A stretch of DNA of 64,000 nucleotides from Eisenbergiella tayi (GTDB lineage: Bacteria; Bacillota; Clostridia; Lachnospirales; Lachnospiraceae), in NCBI RefSeq assembly GCF_001881565.1, contig NZ_MPDJ01000004.1:412272-476271 (forward strand), in the 5' to 3' direction. The notes under the pieces are model-generated. The model ran no database searches, was not told the origin of the DNA, and saw only the letters and a program-made list of their open reading frames with translations. Shown one piece after another: positions 25,371 to 32,964 of this stretch; the first letter of the stretch is position 1, and each line of letters begins with the position of its first letter. Position numbers and translations under genes: made by a program.

Positions 25371-25399
25371 TTTATAATCAATGCGGCTTTTTTCTTCAA
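25371..25399 (-). promoter_or_regulatory. Promoter of the [FeFe]-hydrogenase gene
   Basis: On the minus strand a -35 box TTGAAG (25394-25399) and a -10 box TATAAA (25371-25376) have a 17-base spacer. It lies just after the feoB terminator, so the hydrogenase can be transcribed separately. Confidence 0.6.
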
Positions 25400-25403
25400 C
25401 CGC

Positions 25404-25438
25404 AAAACATGGCACCCGCTATACAGCTGCCATGTTTT
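25404..25438 (-). terminator. Terminator of feoAB
   Basis: An 11-bp stem AAAACATGGCA / TGCCATGTTTT with a 13-base loop, ending in T on both strands. Confidence 0.75.
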
Positions 25439-25493
25439 AGCTTTTCCATCTTTTCCTATTTTTACACAAATTGACCGTTAAATCAAGATTATA

Positions 25494-27494
25494 TCAGAGA
25501 AAAATACTGCCGATCTGAAATACCAGCACACTCACCAGCCATGCCAGCCCGATTTGGAAAACCATGACCGCCGAAGTAAATTTCCAGGAACCGCTTTCCT
25601 TTTTAATGGTTGCCAGGGTTGCCGCACAGGGGACGTAAAGCAGGCAGAAAAGCATCAGGCAGAAAGCATTTAACCCGCCGAAGGTTGGATCAAACCGCCG
25701 GATATTGTCAATGACGGCGGCCATACCCGCAGCCGAATTAATATTGGAAACTCCGAATAACACGGAAAAGGAGGAAACCACCACTTCTTTCGCCGATATT
25801 CCGGATATCAGGGCGACCGCAATCTGCCACAGTCCCAGTCCGGCAGGCTTTAATACCGGCACCAGGAACCGGCCCAGAGCGGCGCCAAAGCTTTCCGAAG
25901 GATCCGTCACCATGCCATGAACCCCGAAATTCAGGATGAACCATATAATAATGGATGCAATAAATATGGTAGTGCCCGCCTTCGTCAGATAATCCTTCAG
26001 CTTATTCCACACATAGGTACGGATTGTCCTTGCATTAGGCCTTTTATATTCCGGAAGCTCTATCATCAGCGACTGATTGACTCTTCCCTTTTCCAGCTTG
26101 TGCTGGACAAAGGCCACCAGAATACCCGCTGCCATACCGATGACATACATGGAAAAGGCAACAAGCATGGCACATCGGGGAAAAAACATCCCTGAAAACA
26201 GGACATAAACAGGCAGTCTCGCCGAACAGGACATAAAAGGCGTTACTATCATTGTCCTTCTTCTGTCATGCTCCGTTTCCAGCGCCCTTGTCGCCATGAT
26301 CGCCGGAACCGTACAGCCGAAGCCCAGCACCATGGGAAGAAATGCCCTGCCGGACAGCCCCACCTTTCCCATAATCCCGTCCATAACATAGGCCACCCTG
26401 GCCATGTAACCGCTGTCCTCCAGAATGGCAAGCGCCAGAAACAGGATGAATATGTTGGGGATAAAGGTCAGGATACCTCCCACACCGGCAATTACCCCAT
26501 CCACCACAAGGGAAATCATCCATCCGGTCACGTGAAGCCCTTCCAGACCTGTCCTCACAAAATCCGAAAAAACGGCAAGCGCGTATTCCAGTCCGCCCTT
26601 CAGAAAATCCCCCACAAAAAATGTCAGGAAAAATACTAGCGCCATGATACACAGAAAAACCGGGACACCCCAGACCGGATGCGTCATGATCTTATCAATC
26701 CGATCCGTGCTTGCCGCTTTCCTGTCCTTATAAAAAAGCACCTCTTCCATTATTTTCTCAATATACTCGTATTTTTTCCGGGCAATTACCTTTTCATAGC
26801 TGTGTTCTGCAAGGGCATCCACTTCCAGTGGATGATCCTTCTTCACTTCCTCATCATCCTCCAAAAGCTTTATCGCGTGCCAGCGGATGGACGAATGATT
26901 GGGATAACAGGACTGCATGCGTTCTTCCAGTTCCGAAAGCTTCTCCTCCACCTCTTCTCCATAATCCAGGATATCCTTTTTCGGGCCTTCCTCGTAATGG
27001 TGCACAACCGCATGCATGAGAATATCAAGGCCCGTCCTCCTTGCCGCGGAAACAGGCACTACCGGGATATCCCCCAGCATTTCGGGCAGACGGTGCAGAT
27101 CGATTTCCATCCCCCGTTCCTTCACGATATCCATCATGTTTAAAGCCAGAATCACCGGCTTTCCAAGCTCCAGCAGCTGCAATGTCAGATACAGGTTCCG
27201 TTCCAGGCAGGAAGCGTCAACCACATTGACAATGACTTCGATATCATCATCCAGCACACATCTGCGCGTCACCTTTTCCTCAATTGTATAGGAAGTCAGG
27301 GAATAAATGCCGGGTGTATCCACCAGCTTCAGCTCATAACCTTCATATTGCAGATTCCCTTCGTATTTTTCCACGGTGACTCCCGGCCAGTTAGCCACCT
27401 TCAGCTTCGAACCCGTAATCGCATTAAACAACGTGGTCTTTCCGCAGTTGGGATTGCCCACAAACGCCACATGCACATGGTTATCCTTCCTCAA
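25494..27494 (-). CDS. feoB: Ferrous iron transport protein B
   Basis: Fe(II) importer in the cytoplasmic membrane (666 aa). The N-terminal G-protein domain shows G1 GNPNCGKTT, G3 DTPG and G4 NMMD. The C-terminal half has about eight to ten membrane segments with two Gate motifs, including the conserved cysteine in LGFGCTVPA. The start is TTG at 27494 (GGAGG upstream, overlapping feoA by 14 bases) or GTG at 27476; the conserved domain begins just after either. No feoC is seen. Confidence 0.94.
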   Translation of the reverse strand: MRKDNHVHVAFVGNPNCGKTTLFNAITGSKLKVANWPGVTVEKYEGNLQYEGYELKLVDTPGIYSLTSYTIEEKVTRRCVLDDDIEVIVNVVDASCLERNLYLTLQLLELGKPVILALNMMDIVKERGMEIDLHRLPEMLGDIPVVPVSAARRTGLDILMHAVVHHYEEGPKKDILDYGEEVEEKLSELEERMQSCYPNHSSIRWHAIKLLEDDEEVKKDHPLEVDALAEHSYEKVIARKKYEYIEKIMEEVLFYKDRKAASTDRIDKIMTHPVWGVPVFLCIMALVFFLTFFVGDFLKGGLEYALAVFSDFVRTGLEGLHVTGWMISLVVDGVIAGVGGILTFIPNIFILFLALAILEDSGYMARVAYVMDGIMGKVGLSGRAFLPMVLGFGCTVPAIMATRALETEHDRRRTMIVTPFMSCSARLPVYVLFSGMFFPRCAMLVAFSMYVIGMAAGILVAFVQHKLEKGRVNQSLMIELPEYKRPNARTIRTYVWNKLKDYLTKAGTTIFIASIIIWFILNFGVHGMVTDPSESFGAALGRFLVPVLKPAGLGLWQIAVALISGISAKEVVVSSFSVLFGVSNINSAAGMAAVIDNIRRFDPTFGGLNAFCLMLFCLLYVPCAATLATIKKESGSWKFTSAVMVFQIGLAWLVSVLVFQIGSIFL

Positions 27495-27720
27495 TCTCTT
27501 CCGCCTCCTTCACATCAATACCGGAGGTGATATGTCTTCCCAGGGCCAGCCGTGTTCCTCTCACGTAAATAATCAGCGAACCATTCCCTTTGCGGTTCAG
27601 CATTTTCAGTCTCGTTCCTTCGATCAAGCCCAGTGCCTGCAGTCTTCTTGATATTTCAGATTCTATCTTAATATCTTCCACAAGGTACTGGCCTCCTACC
27701 CGCCCTTCATAGAGTGTCAT
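27481..27720 (-). CDS. feoA: Ferrous iron transport protein A
   Basis: Small SH3-like cytoplasmic protein (79 aa) that works with FeoB. The pattern RRLQALGLIEGTRLKMLNR is typical of FeoA. It is the first gene of the iron operon and overlaps feoB. Confidence 0.92.
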   Translation of the reverse strand: MTLYEGRVGGQYLVEDIKIESEISRRLQALGLIEGTRLKMLNRKGNGSLIIYVRGTRLALGRHITSGIDVKEAEEIEEG

Positions 27721-27749
27721 GACAGCTTCGTCCTTCCTCTGCAGTTATT

Positions 27750-27799
27750 TGATAATCATTCTCAATTAGGATTATATTCTACCAGTTTGAAAATGTCAA
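27750..27799 (-). promoter_or_regulatory. feoAB promoter with Fur-like box
   Basis: On the minus strand TTGACA (27794-27799) and TATAAT (27771-27776) are 17 bases apart, a perfect promoter. Immediately downstream, 27750-27768 reads TAATTGAGAATGATTATCA, close to the Fur consensus of GATAATGATAATCATTATC. Repression by an iron-bound Fur protein is the likely control. Confidence 0.85.
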
Positions 27800-27887
27800 C
27801 CTTCCTTTGCTGGGAAAGAGATTTTCTTTCGGGAAAAGAAATGCTATACTGTTTTTAACCTGGAGAAAAGAAAGGGATGAGATTATT

Positions 27888-28136
27888 ATGATAAAAAAAG
27901 AAGAAATATCTTTTAACTTTATTCAGAAGGAGGCGCAGACAGGAAGCTATCAGGGAATGCGCTACTATCTTGAGAAAAAAGGGGATCAGCTTTCGGCCAC
28001 CGTATATCCGGATAAATTCTGTTTTGTAAAAACACCGGAGGATCAGAAAATCACCAGAGAATTCCCGAATACGCCTGACTCCATGCCTGATTTGATCCGC
28101 TGGCTGAATGAACAGCATGAAAGCGGGCGTTATTAA
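27888..28136 (+). CDS. Hypothetical small protein
   Basis: An 82-residue soluble protein, not recognised. It is mixed charged, with the central segment MRYYLEKKGDQLSATVYPD and a C-terminal helix PDLIRWLNEQHESG. The ATG at 27888 follows AAGGGATGAG; the longer frame from 27807 has no good ribosome site. It lies just upstream of cotJ on the same strand, but a gap of 67 bases and a separate ribosome site leave co-transcription open. Confidence 0.65.
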   Translation: MIKKEEISFNFIQKEAQTGSYQGMRYYLEKKGDQLSATVYPDKFCFVKTPEDQKITREFPNTPDSMPDLIRWLNEQHESGRY

Positions 28137-28203
28137 GTAGCAAAAAACAAACCCTCCACATATTATATTATTAAATATTAATGTAGTATATGAGAGGAGT
28201 TTT

Positions 28204-28374
28204 ATGCAGGATTATAACTATGACGAACGCCTTGAACAGTTTCCCATAGCCATGGCTTATGTCCCCTGGCAGCATATGACCAACATCTGTGAGGATCTGG
28301 ACGAGGCTTTTAAATGCGGTACTATCTTTCCTGAATTGATCAAACCCTTTACAGGAAGGAGATGTGTAAAATGA
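28204..28374 (+). CDS. cotJA: Spore coat-associated protein CotJA
   Basis: A 56-residue protein with the CotJA pattern QFPIAMAYVPWQHMTNICEDLDEA. GAGAGGAG lies just upstream. Its stop overlaps the cotJB start as ATGA. In Bacillus CotJA is needed for assembly of CotJC into the coat. No convincing sporulation sigma-factor promoter was seen in the AT-rich 60 bases upstream. Confidence 0.88.
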   Translation: MQDYNYDERLEQFPIAMAYVPWQHMTNICEDLDEAFKCGTIFPELIKPFTGRRCVK

Positions 28375-28652
28375 GTTGTCAGAATTGCCCTCCCTGCGCG
28401 AACCCGGAACAGGAACACAGCCTGCACAACATCAGCATAGTAAGCTTTGTAGTGGTAGAGCTCACCGAATATCTGGATACCCATCCCTTTGACAGAGAAG
28501 CGCTGAATTATTTCAACTATTACAACCGGATGCTGAATAAAATGTCCGCGGAATTTGCCGACAAGTATTTTCCGCTGAACCTGGCAACTGTGGATCCTAA
28601 TAACAGAGAATGGAATTGGGGCCTGGCGCCTCTTCCATGGGAAGGGGTGTGA
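28371..28652 (+). CDS. cotJB: Spore coat peptide assembly protein CotJB
   Basis: A 93-residue protein with the CotJB block VVVELTEYLDTHPFDREALNYFNYY. The N-terminal CQNCPPC adds cysteines. GGAAGGAG at about 9 bases supports the ATG at 28371 rather than 28362. It is the middle gene of the cotJ operon. Confidence 0.9.
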   Translation: MSCQNCPPCANPEQEHSLHNISIVSFVVVELTEYLDTHPFDREALNYFNYYNRMLNKMSAEFADKYFPLNLATVDPNNREWNWGLAPLPWEGV

Positions 28653-28659
28653 AGCGTAA

Positions 28660-29265
28660 ATGTGGAATTATGAAAAAAGACTGCAGTTCCCGATTAAAAT
28701 CACGGAACCCAATGCAAAGCTGGCACAGTTCATTATCTCCCAGTACGGCGGACCGGACGGAGAATTAGGCGCTTCCATGCGCTATCTCTCCCAGCGTTAT
28801 ACCATGCCGTACAGAGAAGTTTCGGGTCTGCTCACAGACATAGGGACCGAAGAACTGGCGCATTTTGAAATGATCGGTGCTATCGTTTACCAGCTGACCA
28901 AAAATCTGTCCATGGAAGAAATTGAAAACTCCGGCTTCGGCCCTTATTATATTGACCATACTACCGCCCTCTGGCCTCAGGCTGCCGGCGGAATCCCCTT
29001 CAATTCCTGTGAATTCCAGTCCAAGGGTGATATCATCACCGATCTGACTGAGGATATGGCTGCAGAGCAAAAGGCCCGCACTACCTACGACAACATTTTA
29101 AGGACCATAAAGGATCCTGATGTTGCCGCTCCCATCCGTTTCCTTCGGGAACGTGAAATCGTTCACTTCCAGCGTTTCGGAGAAGCGCTCCGTATCGTCC
29201 AGGATAAACTTGACAGCAAAAATTTCTATGCCTTCAATCCTGAATTCGATAAGTGCAAAAATTAA
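28660..29265 (+). CDS. cotJC: Manganese catalase-like spore coat protein CotJC
   Basis: A 201-residue ferritin-like four-helix protein of the Mn-catalase family. Metal ligands sit in EELAHFEMIG and in REREIVHFQRFGEAL. It is thought to form part of the spore coat and may detoxify peroxide. Spacing of 7 bases from cotJB shows the three genes form one operon. Confidence 0.92.
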   Translation: MWNYEKRLQFPIKITEPNAKLAQFIISQYGGPDGELGASMRYLSQRYTMPYREVSGLLTDIGTEELAHFEMIGAIVYQLTKNLSMEEIENSGFGPYYIDHTTALWPQAAGGIPFNSCEFQSKGDIITDLTEDMAAEQKARTTYDNILRTIKDPDVAAPIRFLREREIVHFQRFGEALRIVQDKLDSKNFYAFNPEFDKCKN

Positions 29266-29278
29266 TTTTCTTAAATCA

Positions 29279-29306
29279 GCCCGGGTCCTACGGCCCGGGC
29301 CCTGTC
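29279..29306 (+). terminator. Possible terminator of cotJABC
   Basis: A GC-rich hairpin GCCCGGG (29279-29285) / CCCGGGC (29294-29300) follows cotJC, but the T tract after it is weak. It may serve both the cotJ operon and the convergent degV gene. Confidence 0.4.
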
Positions 29307-29338
29307 TTTGCTTATCAGCCTCCGGCATACCGGCCTTT

Positions 29339-30208
29339 TTATCTGTTATCCCCAAAGAAAAATAAAGCGACTGTTCCCGGACCGGAATGGGCTCCGATGG
29401 TAGGGCCTATTGTATTTATCATACAGTCACTGATACCGAATTTTTCTTTCACCAGATCGCGGACATATTCCGCATCTTCCAGTGCATCACCATGGCTGAT
29501 GAAAAAGCAGTCATTTTTATCCCGGAAGCTCCCTATCTGCTTTTCCATCATATCCACCAGACTGTTCAGGGATTTCTTCCTGCCGCGGACCTTTCCCACA
29601 GCAACCAGATGTCCCTCATCATCCACATGAAGCAGGGGCTTAATAGACGCCAGCGTGCCCACAATAGCAGTTGCCCTGCTCACCCGTCCTCCTCTGTGCA
29701 GGTTAAAAAGGTCATCTACCGTAAAAACATGCACCATGTTCAGCTTATGCTTTTCCACCCATTCCGCGGTTTCATCCAGGCTCTTCCCTGCCTTCTTCAT
29801 CTCCACCGCTTTGTGGACCAAAAGCCCCTCTCCCAGGGAGGCGCAAAGGGTATCCACAACAATAATCCTGCAGTCTTTTCTTTCTTCCATAATTTCCGCG
29901 GCTGCTGTAAATACATTCCCGCAGGTTCCGCTCAGTCCTGAAGAAAAGCTGAGTACCAGAAGCTCGCTGCATTCTTCCAGATATTTTTCCAGATATTCCT
30001 TTGCCGTTTCCGGGTTCACCTGGGATGTGGTAGGCATCATCCCTCCACGCATCTGCTGGTAGAATTCCTTAACATCCATTTCTTTGTCAATACCATAGGG
30101 TTCTTCGTTCACAATATAAGGCAGAACCATCATTCCCAGATGATTCTGCTCTATGTATTCTCCAGGCAGATCAGCCGTACTGTCTGTTATGATTTTAAAT
30201 TCAGCCAT
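29339..30208 (-). CDS. DegV family fatty-acid-binding protein
   Basis: A 289-residue cytoplasmic protein of the DegV/FakB fold that binds a single fatty acid, presented to a fatty acid kinase in some Firmicutes. It starts with KIITDSTADLPGEY, the typical opening, and contains TSQVNPE, LSFSSGLSGTC and the C-terminal GPTIGAHSGPGTVALFF. The ATG at 30208 follows AGGAGGAAGAGA; an upstream in-frame start at 30274 is unlikely. No FakA gene is nearby. Confidence 0.9.
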   Translation of the reverse strand: MAEFKIITDSTADLPGEYIEQNHLGMMVLPYIVNEEPYGIDKEMDVKEFYQQMRGGMMPTTSQVNPETAKEYLEKYLEECSELLVLSFSSGLSGTCGNVFTAAAEIMEERKDCRIIVVDTLCASLGEGLLVHKAVEMKKAGKSLDETAEWVEKHKLNMVHVFTVDDLFNLHRGGRVSRATAIVGTLASIKPLLHVDDEGHLVAVGKVRGRKKSLNSLVDMMEKQIGSFRDKNDCFFISHGDALEDAEYVRDLVKEKFGISDCMINTIGPTIGAHSGPGTVALFFFGDNR

Positions 30209-30276
30209 TCTCTTCCTCCTCGCCGTTCCGATTTTTTTCTTTCTTATTTTAGCATGGGTGTGCCCTGCGCACAATA

Positions 30277-30345
30277 AAAAAACAGATACTTTCCTGCGGG
30301 GCCTTTCCCCTCGCGGGCTGCCGGCGCATGAAAATATCTGTTTTT
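30277..30345 (-). terminator. Terminator of the gerA-like gene
   Basis: A long stem with AAAACAGATA / TATCTGTTTT ends and an inner GC-rich hairpin is followed on the minus strand by seven T. The outer T-runs could also stop transcription from the plus strand. Confidence 0.8.
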
Positions 30346-30366
30346 CCGTGTATGGCTTATGCTGTT

Positions 30367-31827
30367 TTACTTATTCCCCTTTTTATCCACCGGATCCAGC
30401 GCTCCGGGGAGCCGCAGGCGGAACAGCCGCTTTGCAAGCTGTTTGGCATTGAACGGAACTACAGGGTAAATATAGCTCTGATCAGAAACAGTACGGTTTG
30501 TCACCATGAAAATGACGGTGAGCAGGATTCCTGCACCATATCCCCACACTCCGAAAACCGCCGTGAGTATCAGGTTTATAATGCGCATGAATTTCAGGGC
30601 ATAGCCCAATTCATAGCTCGACTGTGTATAATTGGCGATCGCAACAAAAGCCATATACAGCATGACCTCCGAATTGAACCAGCCGCTGTTGACGGAAAAT
30701 TCACCCAGCACCAGCGCTGCCATGACACTCAGAGGCGTACTCAGCATATTCGGCGTATTCACCGCCGCCAGACGGAGGCCGTCGATAGCCAGCTCCAATA
30801 TGAGGAACTGCCATATGAGGGGAACATTCACCGTATCCCTCACCATGATGAATTCAAAGCCTTTCGGTATCAAATGAGGGTACTCCATCAGAAGAAGGAA
30901 GGTCGGCGTCATCAGATAAGTAAGCAGGGCGATAATAAAACGGGAAAATCTCAGATACGTACCGGTAATGGGAGGGAAATAATAATCATCCGCCTCCTCC
31001 ACCACATCAAATATGGAAGTCGGCATAATTAATACGGAAGGAGAATTATCAACAAGAATAACAATGTTGCCTTCCAGAACCTGCGCAGATGCCGTATCCG
31101 GACGCTCTGTAAACTTAAATTTGGGGAAGGGGTTATACCATCTCCTGTCATAAAGGCATTCCGCCAGACTTTCCTGGTTCATTGTCAGGGCATCCACCTG
31201 GATATTTTTTATCTTGTCCCTGATTTTTTCCAGAAAGGCGTGATCCACCCGGTTATCCATATAACAGAGAACAATATCTGTTTTGGAGCTTTTTCCGGCA
31301 TGCATCATTTCCATCACCAGATCTGTGGAACGGATTCTTCTTCGGATGAGCGCCGTATTAAAGACGATGGTTTCCACAAAGCCATCCTTGGATCCCCTGA
31401 GTACCTTGTCTTTTTCCGGTTCCTCCACCCCTCTGGCAGGATAGGTCCTGGAATCTATCAGGATACATTTGTCAAAGCCGTCCACAAAAAGAAGAAATAC
31501 GCCGGACATCAGGCTGTAAAGAATTTCTTCCCATGTATCCTTAAGATCCACTTCCACGTAAGGCACAAAGCCCTTCGACATTTCATGGGCGTCCTTGGGC
31601 ATGTTATCCTCTGTAATATCCATGAAATGCTGCAGCAGCTTCTGCATCATTTCATCCTTACAGAAACCGTCAATCAGGTAAATACAGGCATTTTTTCCAC
31701 CGACCTGTATGACCCGGTATATCACATCGAAATTTTTATCCGCCTTTATGACCTTGTTCATGTAGAGCATATTGGCTTCCAGGCTTGTCGCCATTTTTTC
31801 CTTGGAATCTGTCGCTTCACTTGCCAT
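30367..31827 (-). CDS. GerA-type spore germination protein
   Basis: A 486-residue member of the GerA/SpoVAF family. A cytosolic N-terminal domain (about residues 1-230) is followed by five or so membrane segments (about 280-450). The blocks EGNIVILVDNSPSVLIMPTS and LRLAAVNTPNMLSTPLSVM are typical of the family. In germinant receptors the A subunit works with B and C subunits; none is present here, so it is an orphan or a SpoVAF-like protein. Its ATG at 31827 has AAGGAG inside a hairpin. Confidence 0.88.
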   Translation of the reverse strand: MASEATDSKEKMATSLEANMLYMNKVIKADKNFDVIYRVIQVGGKNACIYLIDGFCKDEMMQKLLQHFMDITEDNMPKDAHEMSKGFVPYVEVDLKDTWEEILYSLMSGVFLLFVDGFDKCILIDSRTYPARGVEEPEKDKVLRGSKDGFVETIVFNTALIRRRIRSTDLVMEMMHAGKSSKTDIVLCYMDNRVDHAFLEKIRDKIKNIQVDALTMNQESLAECLYDRRWYNPFPKFKFTERPDTASAQVLEGNIVILVDNSPSVLIMPTSIFDVVEEADDYYFPPITGTYLRFSRFIIALLTYLMTPTFLLLMEYPHLIPKGFEFIMVRDTVNVPLIWQFLILELAIDGLRLAAVNTPNMLSTPLSVMAALVLGEFSVNSGWFNSEVMLYMAFVAIANYTQSSYELGYALKFMRIINLILTAVFGVWGYGAGILLTVIFMVTNRTVSDQSYIYPVVPFNAKQLAKRLFRLRLPGALDPVDKKGNK

Positions 31828-31835
31828 ATACAAAA

Positions 31836-31876
31836 CTCCTTTCCGGACATATAGATATAGTTTGTCCGGAAAGGAG
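31836..31876 (-). terminator. Hairpin between dut and gerA that contains the gerA ribosome site
   Basis: A perfect 14-bp inverted repeat (31836-31849 / 31863-31876) with a 13-base loop, followed on the minus strand by TTTTG. It looks like a terminator for dut. The AAGGAG ribosome site of the gerA-like gene is the distal strand of the stem, so read-through transcripts would hide it. Confidence 0.7.
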
Positions 31877-31881
31877 CCTGT

Positions 31882-32400
31882 TTATACGTTCTGTGTTGTG
31901 CTTCCGAAGCCGCCGTTTCTTACGCCGTCGGCATCGTCGTCCTCCGTAATTCCATATTCCAGGAAAATCCCCTGCATAAAGCCTTCCCCGGCCTGCAGCT
32001 TCAGAACCTTGCCCTCATTGGAATCATTGGTTATCTTCGCAAAGATATGGCCTTCATTATCGCTGTTGAAATAATCGCTGTCAATAATGCCCACCGTATT
32101 GTTCAGCTGAAGCCTGAATTTAAAACCAAGCCCGCTCCGGGGATATAAATGAAGCACCCATTCTGGCTGCATGGAAGCCCGGATTCCCGTGGGAATCTTA
32201 ATGGTTTCCCCCGGTTTCAGTTCCAGCGCAACCGGGGTGAAAAAATCATACCCCGCACTGCCGCTGGTCGCTCTGGCAGGCAGCTTCAATTCCTCATAAA
32301 TTTTTACAATCTGTTCCTCTTCGTATTCGGGGAAGGAATCCTTAAAATCAGAGAGGAACTGTTCTCTGCTCACTTTCATGAATCTGGCTATTCTCCGCAT
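31882..32400 (-). CDS. dut: dUTP diphosphatase
   Basis: A 172-residue dUTPase that hydrolyses dUTP to dUMP and keeps uracil out of DNA. All five family motifs are visible: SAGYD, PRSGLGFK, GIIDSDYF, EGFMQGIFLEY and the C-terminal GFGSTT. An N-terminal extension of about 40 residues precedes motif 1. AAAGGAGAACAGG precedes the ATG, which overlaps the nrdG end by 13 bases. Grouping with nrdDG links dNTP synthesis with dUTP clean-up. Confidence 0.92.
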   Translation of the reverse strand: MRRIARFMKVSREQFLSDFKDSFPEYEEEQIVKIYEELKLPARATSGSAGYDFFTPVALELKPGETIKIPTGIRASMQPEWVLHLYPRSGLGFKFRLQLNNTVGIIDSDYFNSDNEGHIFAKITNDSNEGKVLKLQAGEGFMQGIFLEYGITEDDDADGVRNGGFGSTTQNV

Positions 32401-32963
32401 CCTGTTCTCCTTTCATTCTGTCCGTCCGATGTATCCTGCCATGCGTCTTCGGCAGAAGCATAATCCGGGCAGTGAAGAACTGGCCGGGCCGGATTTTCCT
32501 GTTTCAGGGAGGCCTGTACGTCAATAACCCTCTGGTTGGAGCTTCCCTTCCACATCAGCTTGACATCCTTCTTTTCTATCTCAAACTCTCCATCCACCAG
32601 TACATCCACATACTGCAGAATGGAATCCTTATATAAATGTTCCCATACATCGCCTGTATACAGCCAAATGGTTTTGTCCGGATATTTTTCCCTGATTTCC
32701 TTCATCAGCTTGCGCACATCACCCTTATTGGCCGGATGGAGGGGATCCCCTCCGGAAAAGGTGATTCCGGAAATATACGGCTTATCCAGCTGCTGGAAAA
32801 TTTCCTGTCTGGCCGCCTCGTCAAAGGGCAGGCCTCCTTCCGGATCCCAGGTTATGGGATTCTGGCATTCCCTGCAGCAATGCTCGCAGCCCGACACCCA
32901 GAGAACCACCCTGAGGCCGTCTCCATTGAGCATATCATCCTTGGTAATATTGTGGTAGCGCAT
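32388..32963 (-). CDS. nrdG: Anaerobic ribonucleotide reductase activating protein
   Basis: A 191-residue radical SAM enzyme that makes the glycyl radical on NrdD. The cluster motif is CEHCCREC (C-x3-C-x2-C), followed by GGDPLHPAN. The C-terminal 25 residues are hydrophilic and beyond the usual fold. The ATG at 32963 starts one base after the nrdD stop codon; an upstream in-frame start inside nrdD is rejected. Confidence 0.93.
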   Translation of the reverse strand: MRYHNITKDDMLNGDGLRVVLWVSGCEHCCRECQNPITWDPEGGLPFDEAARQEIFQQLDKPYISGITFSGGDPLHPANKGDVRKLMKEIREKYPDKTIWLYTGDVWEHLYKDSILQYVDVLVDGEFEIEKKDVKLMWKGSSNQRVIDVQASLKQENPARPVLHCPDYASAEDAWQDTSDGQNERRTGCGE

Positions 32964-32964
32964 G

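Noticed and set aside
28141..28203. Sporulation sigma-factor promoter before cotJA
   Set aside because: The stretch is AT-rich with several partial matches, but no -35/-10 pair fits sigma-E or sigma-K well enough to claim.
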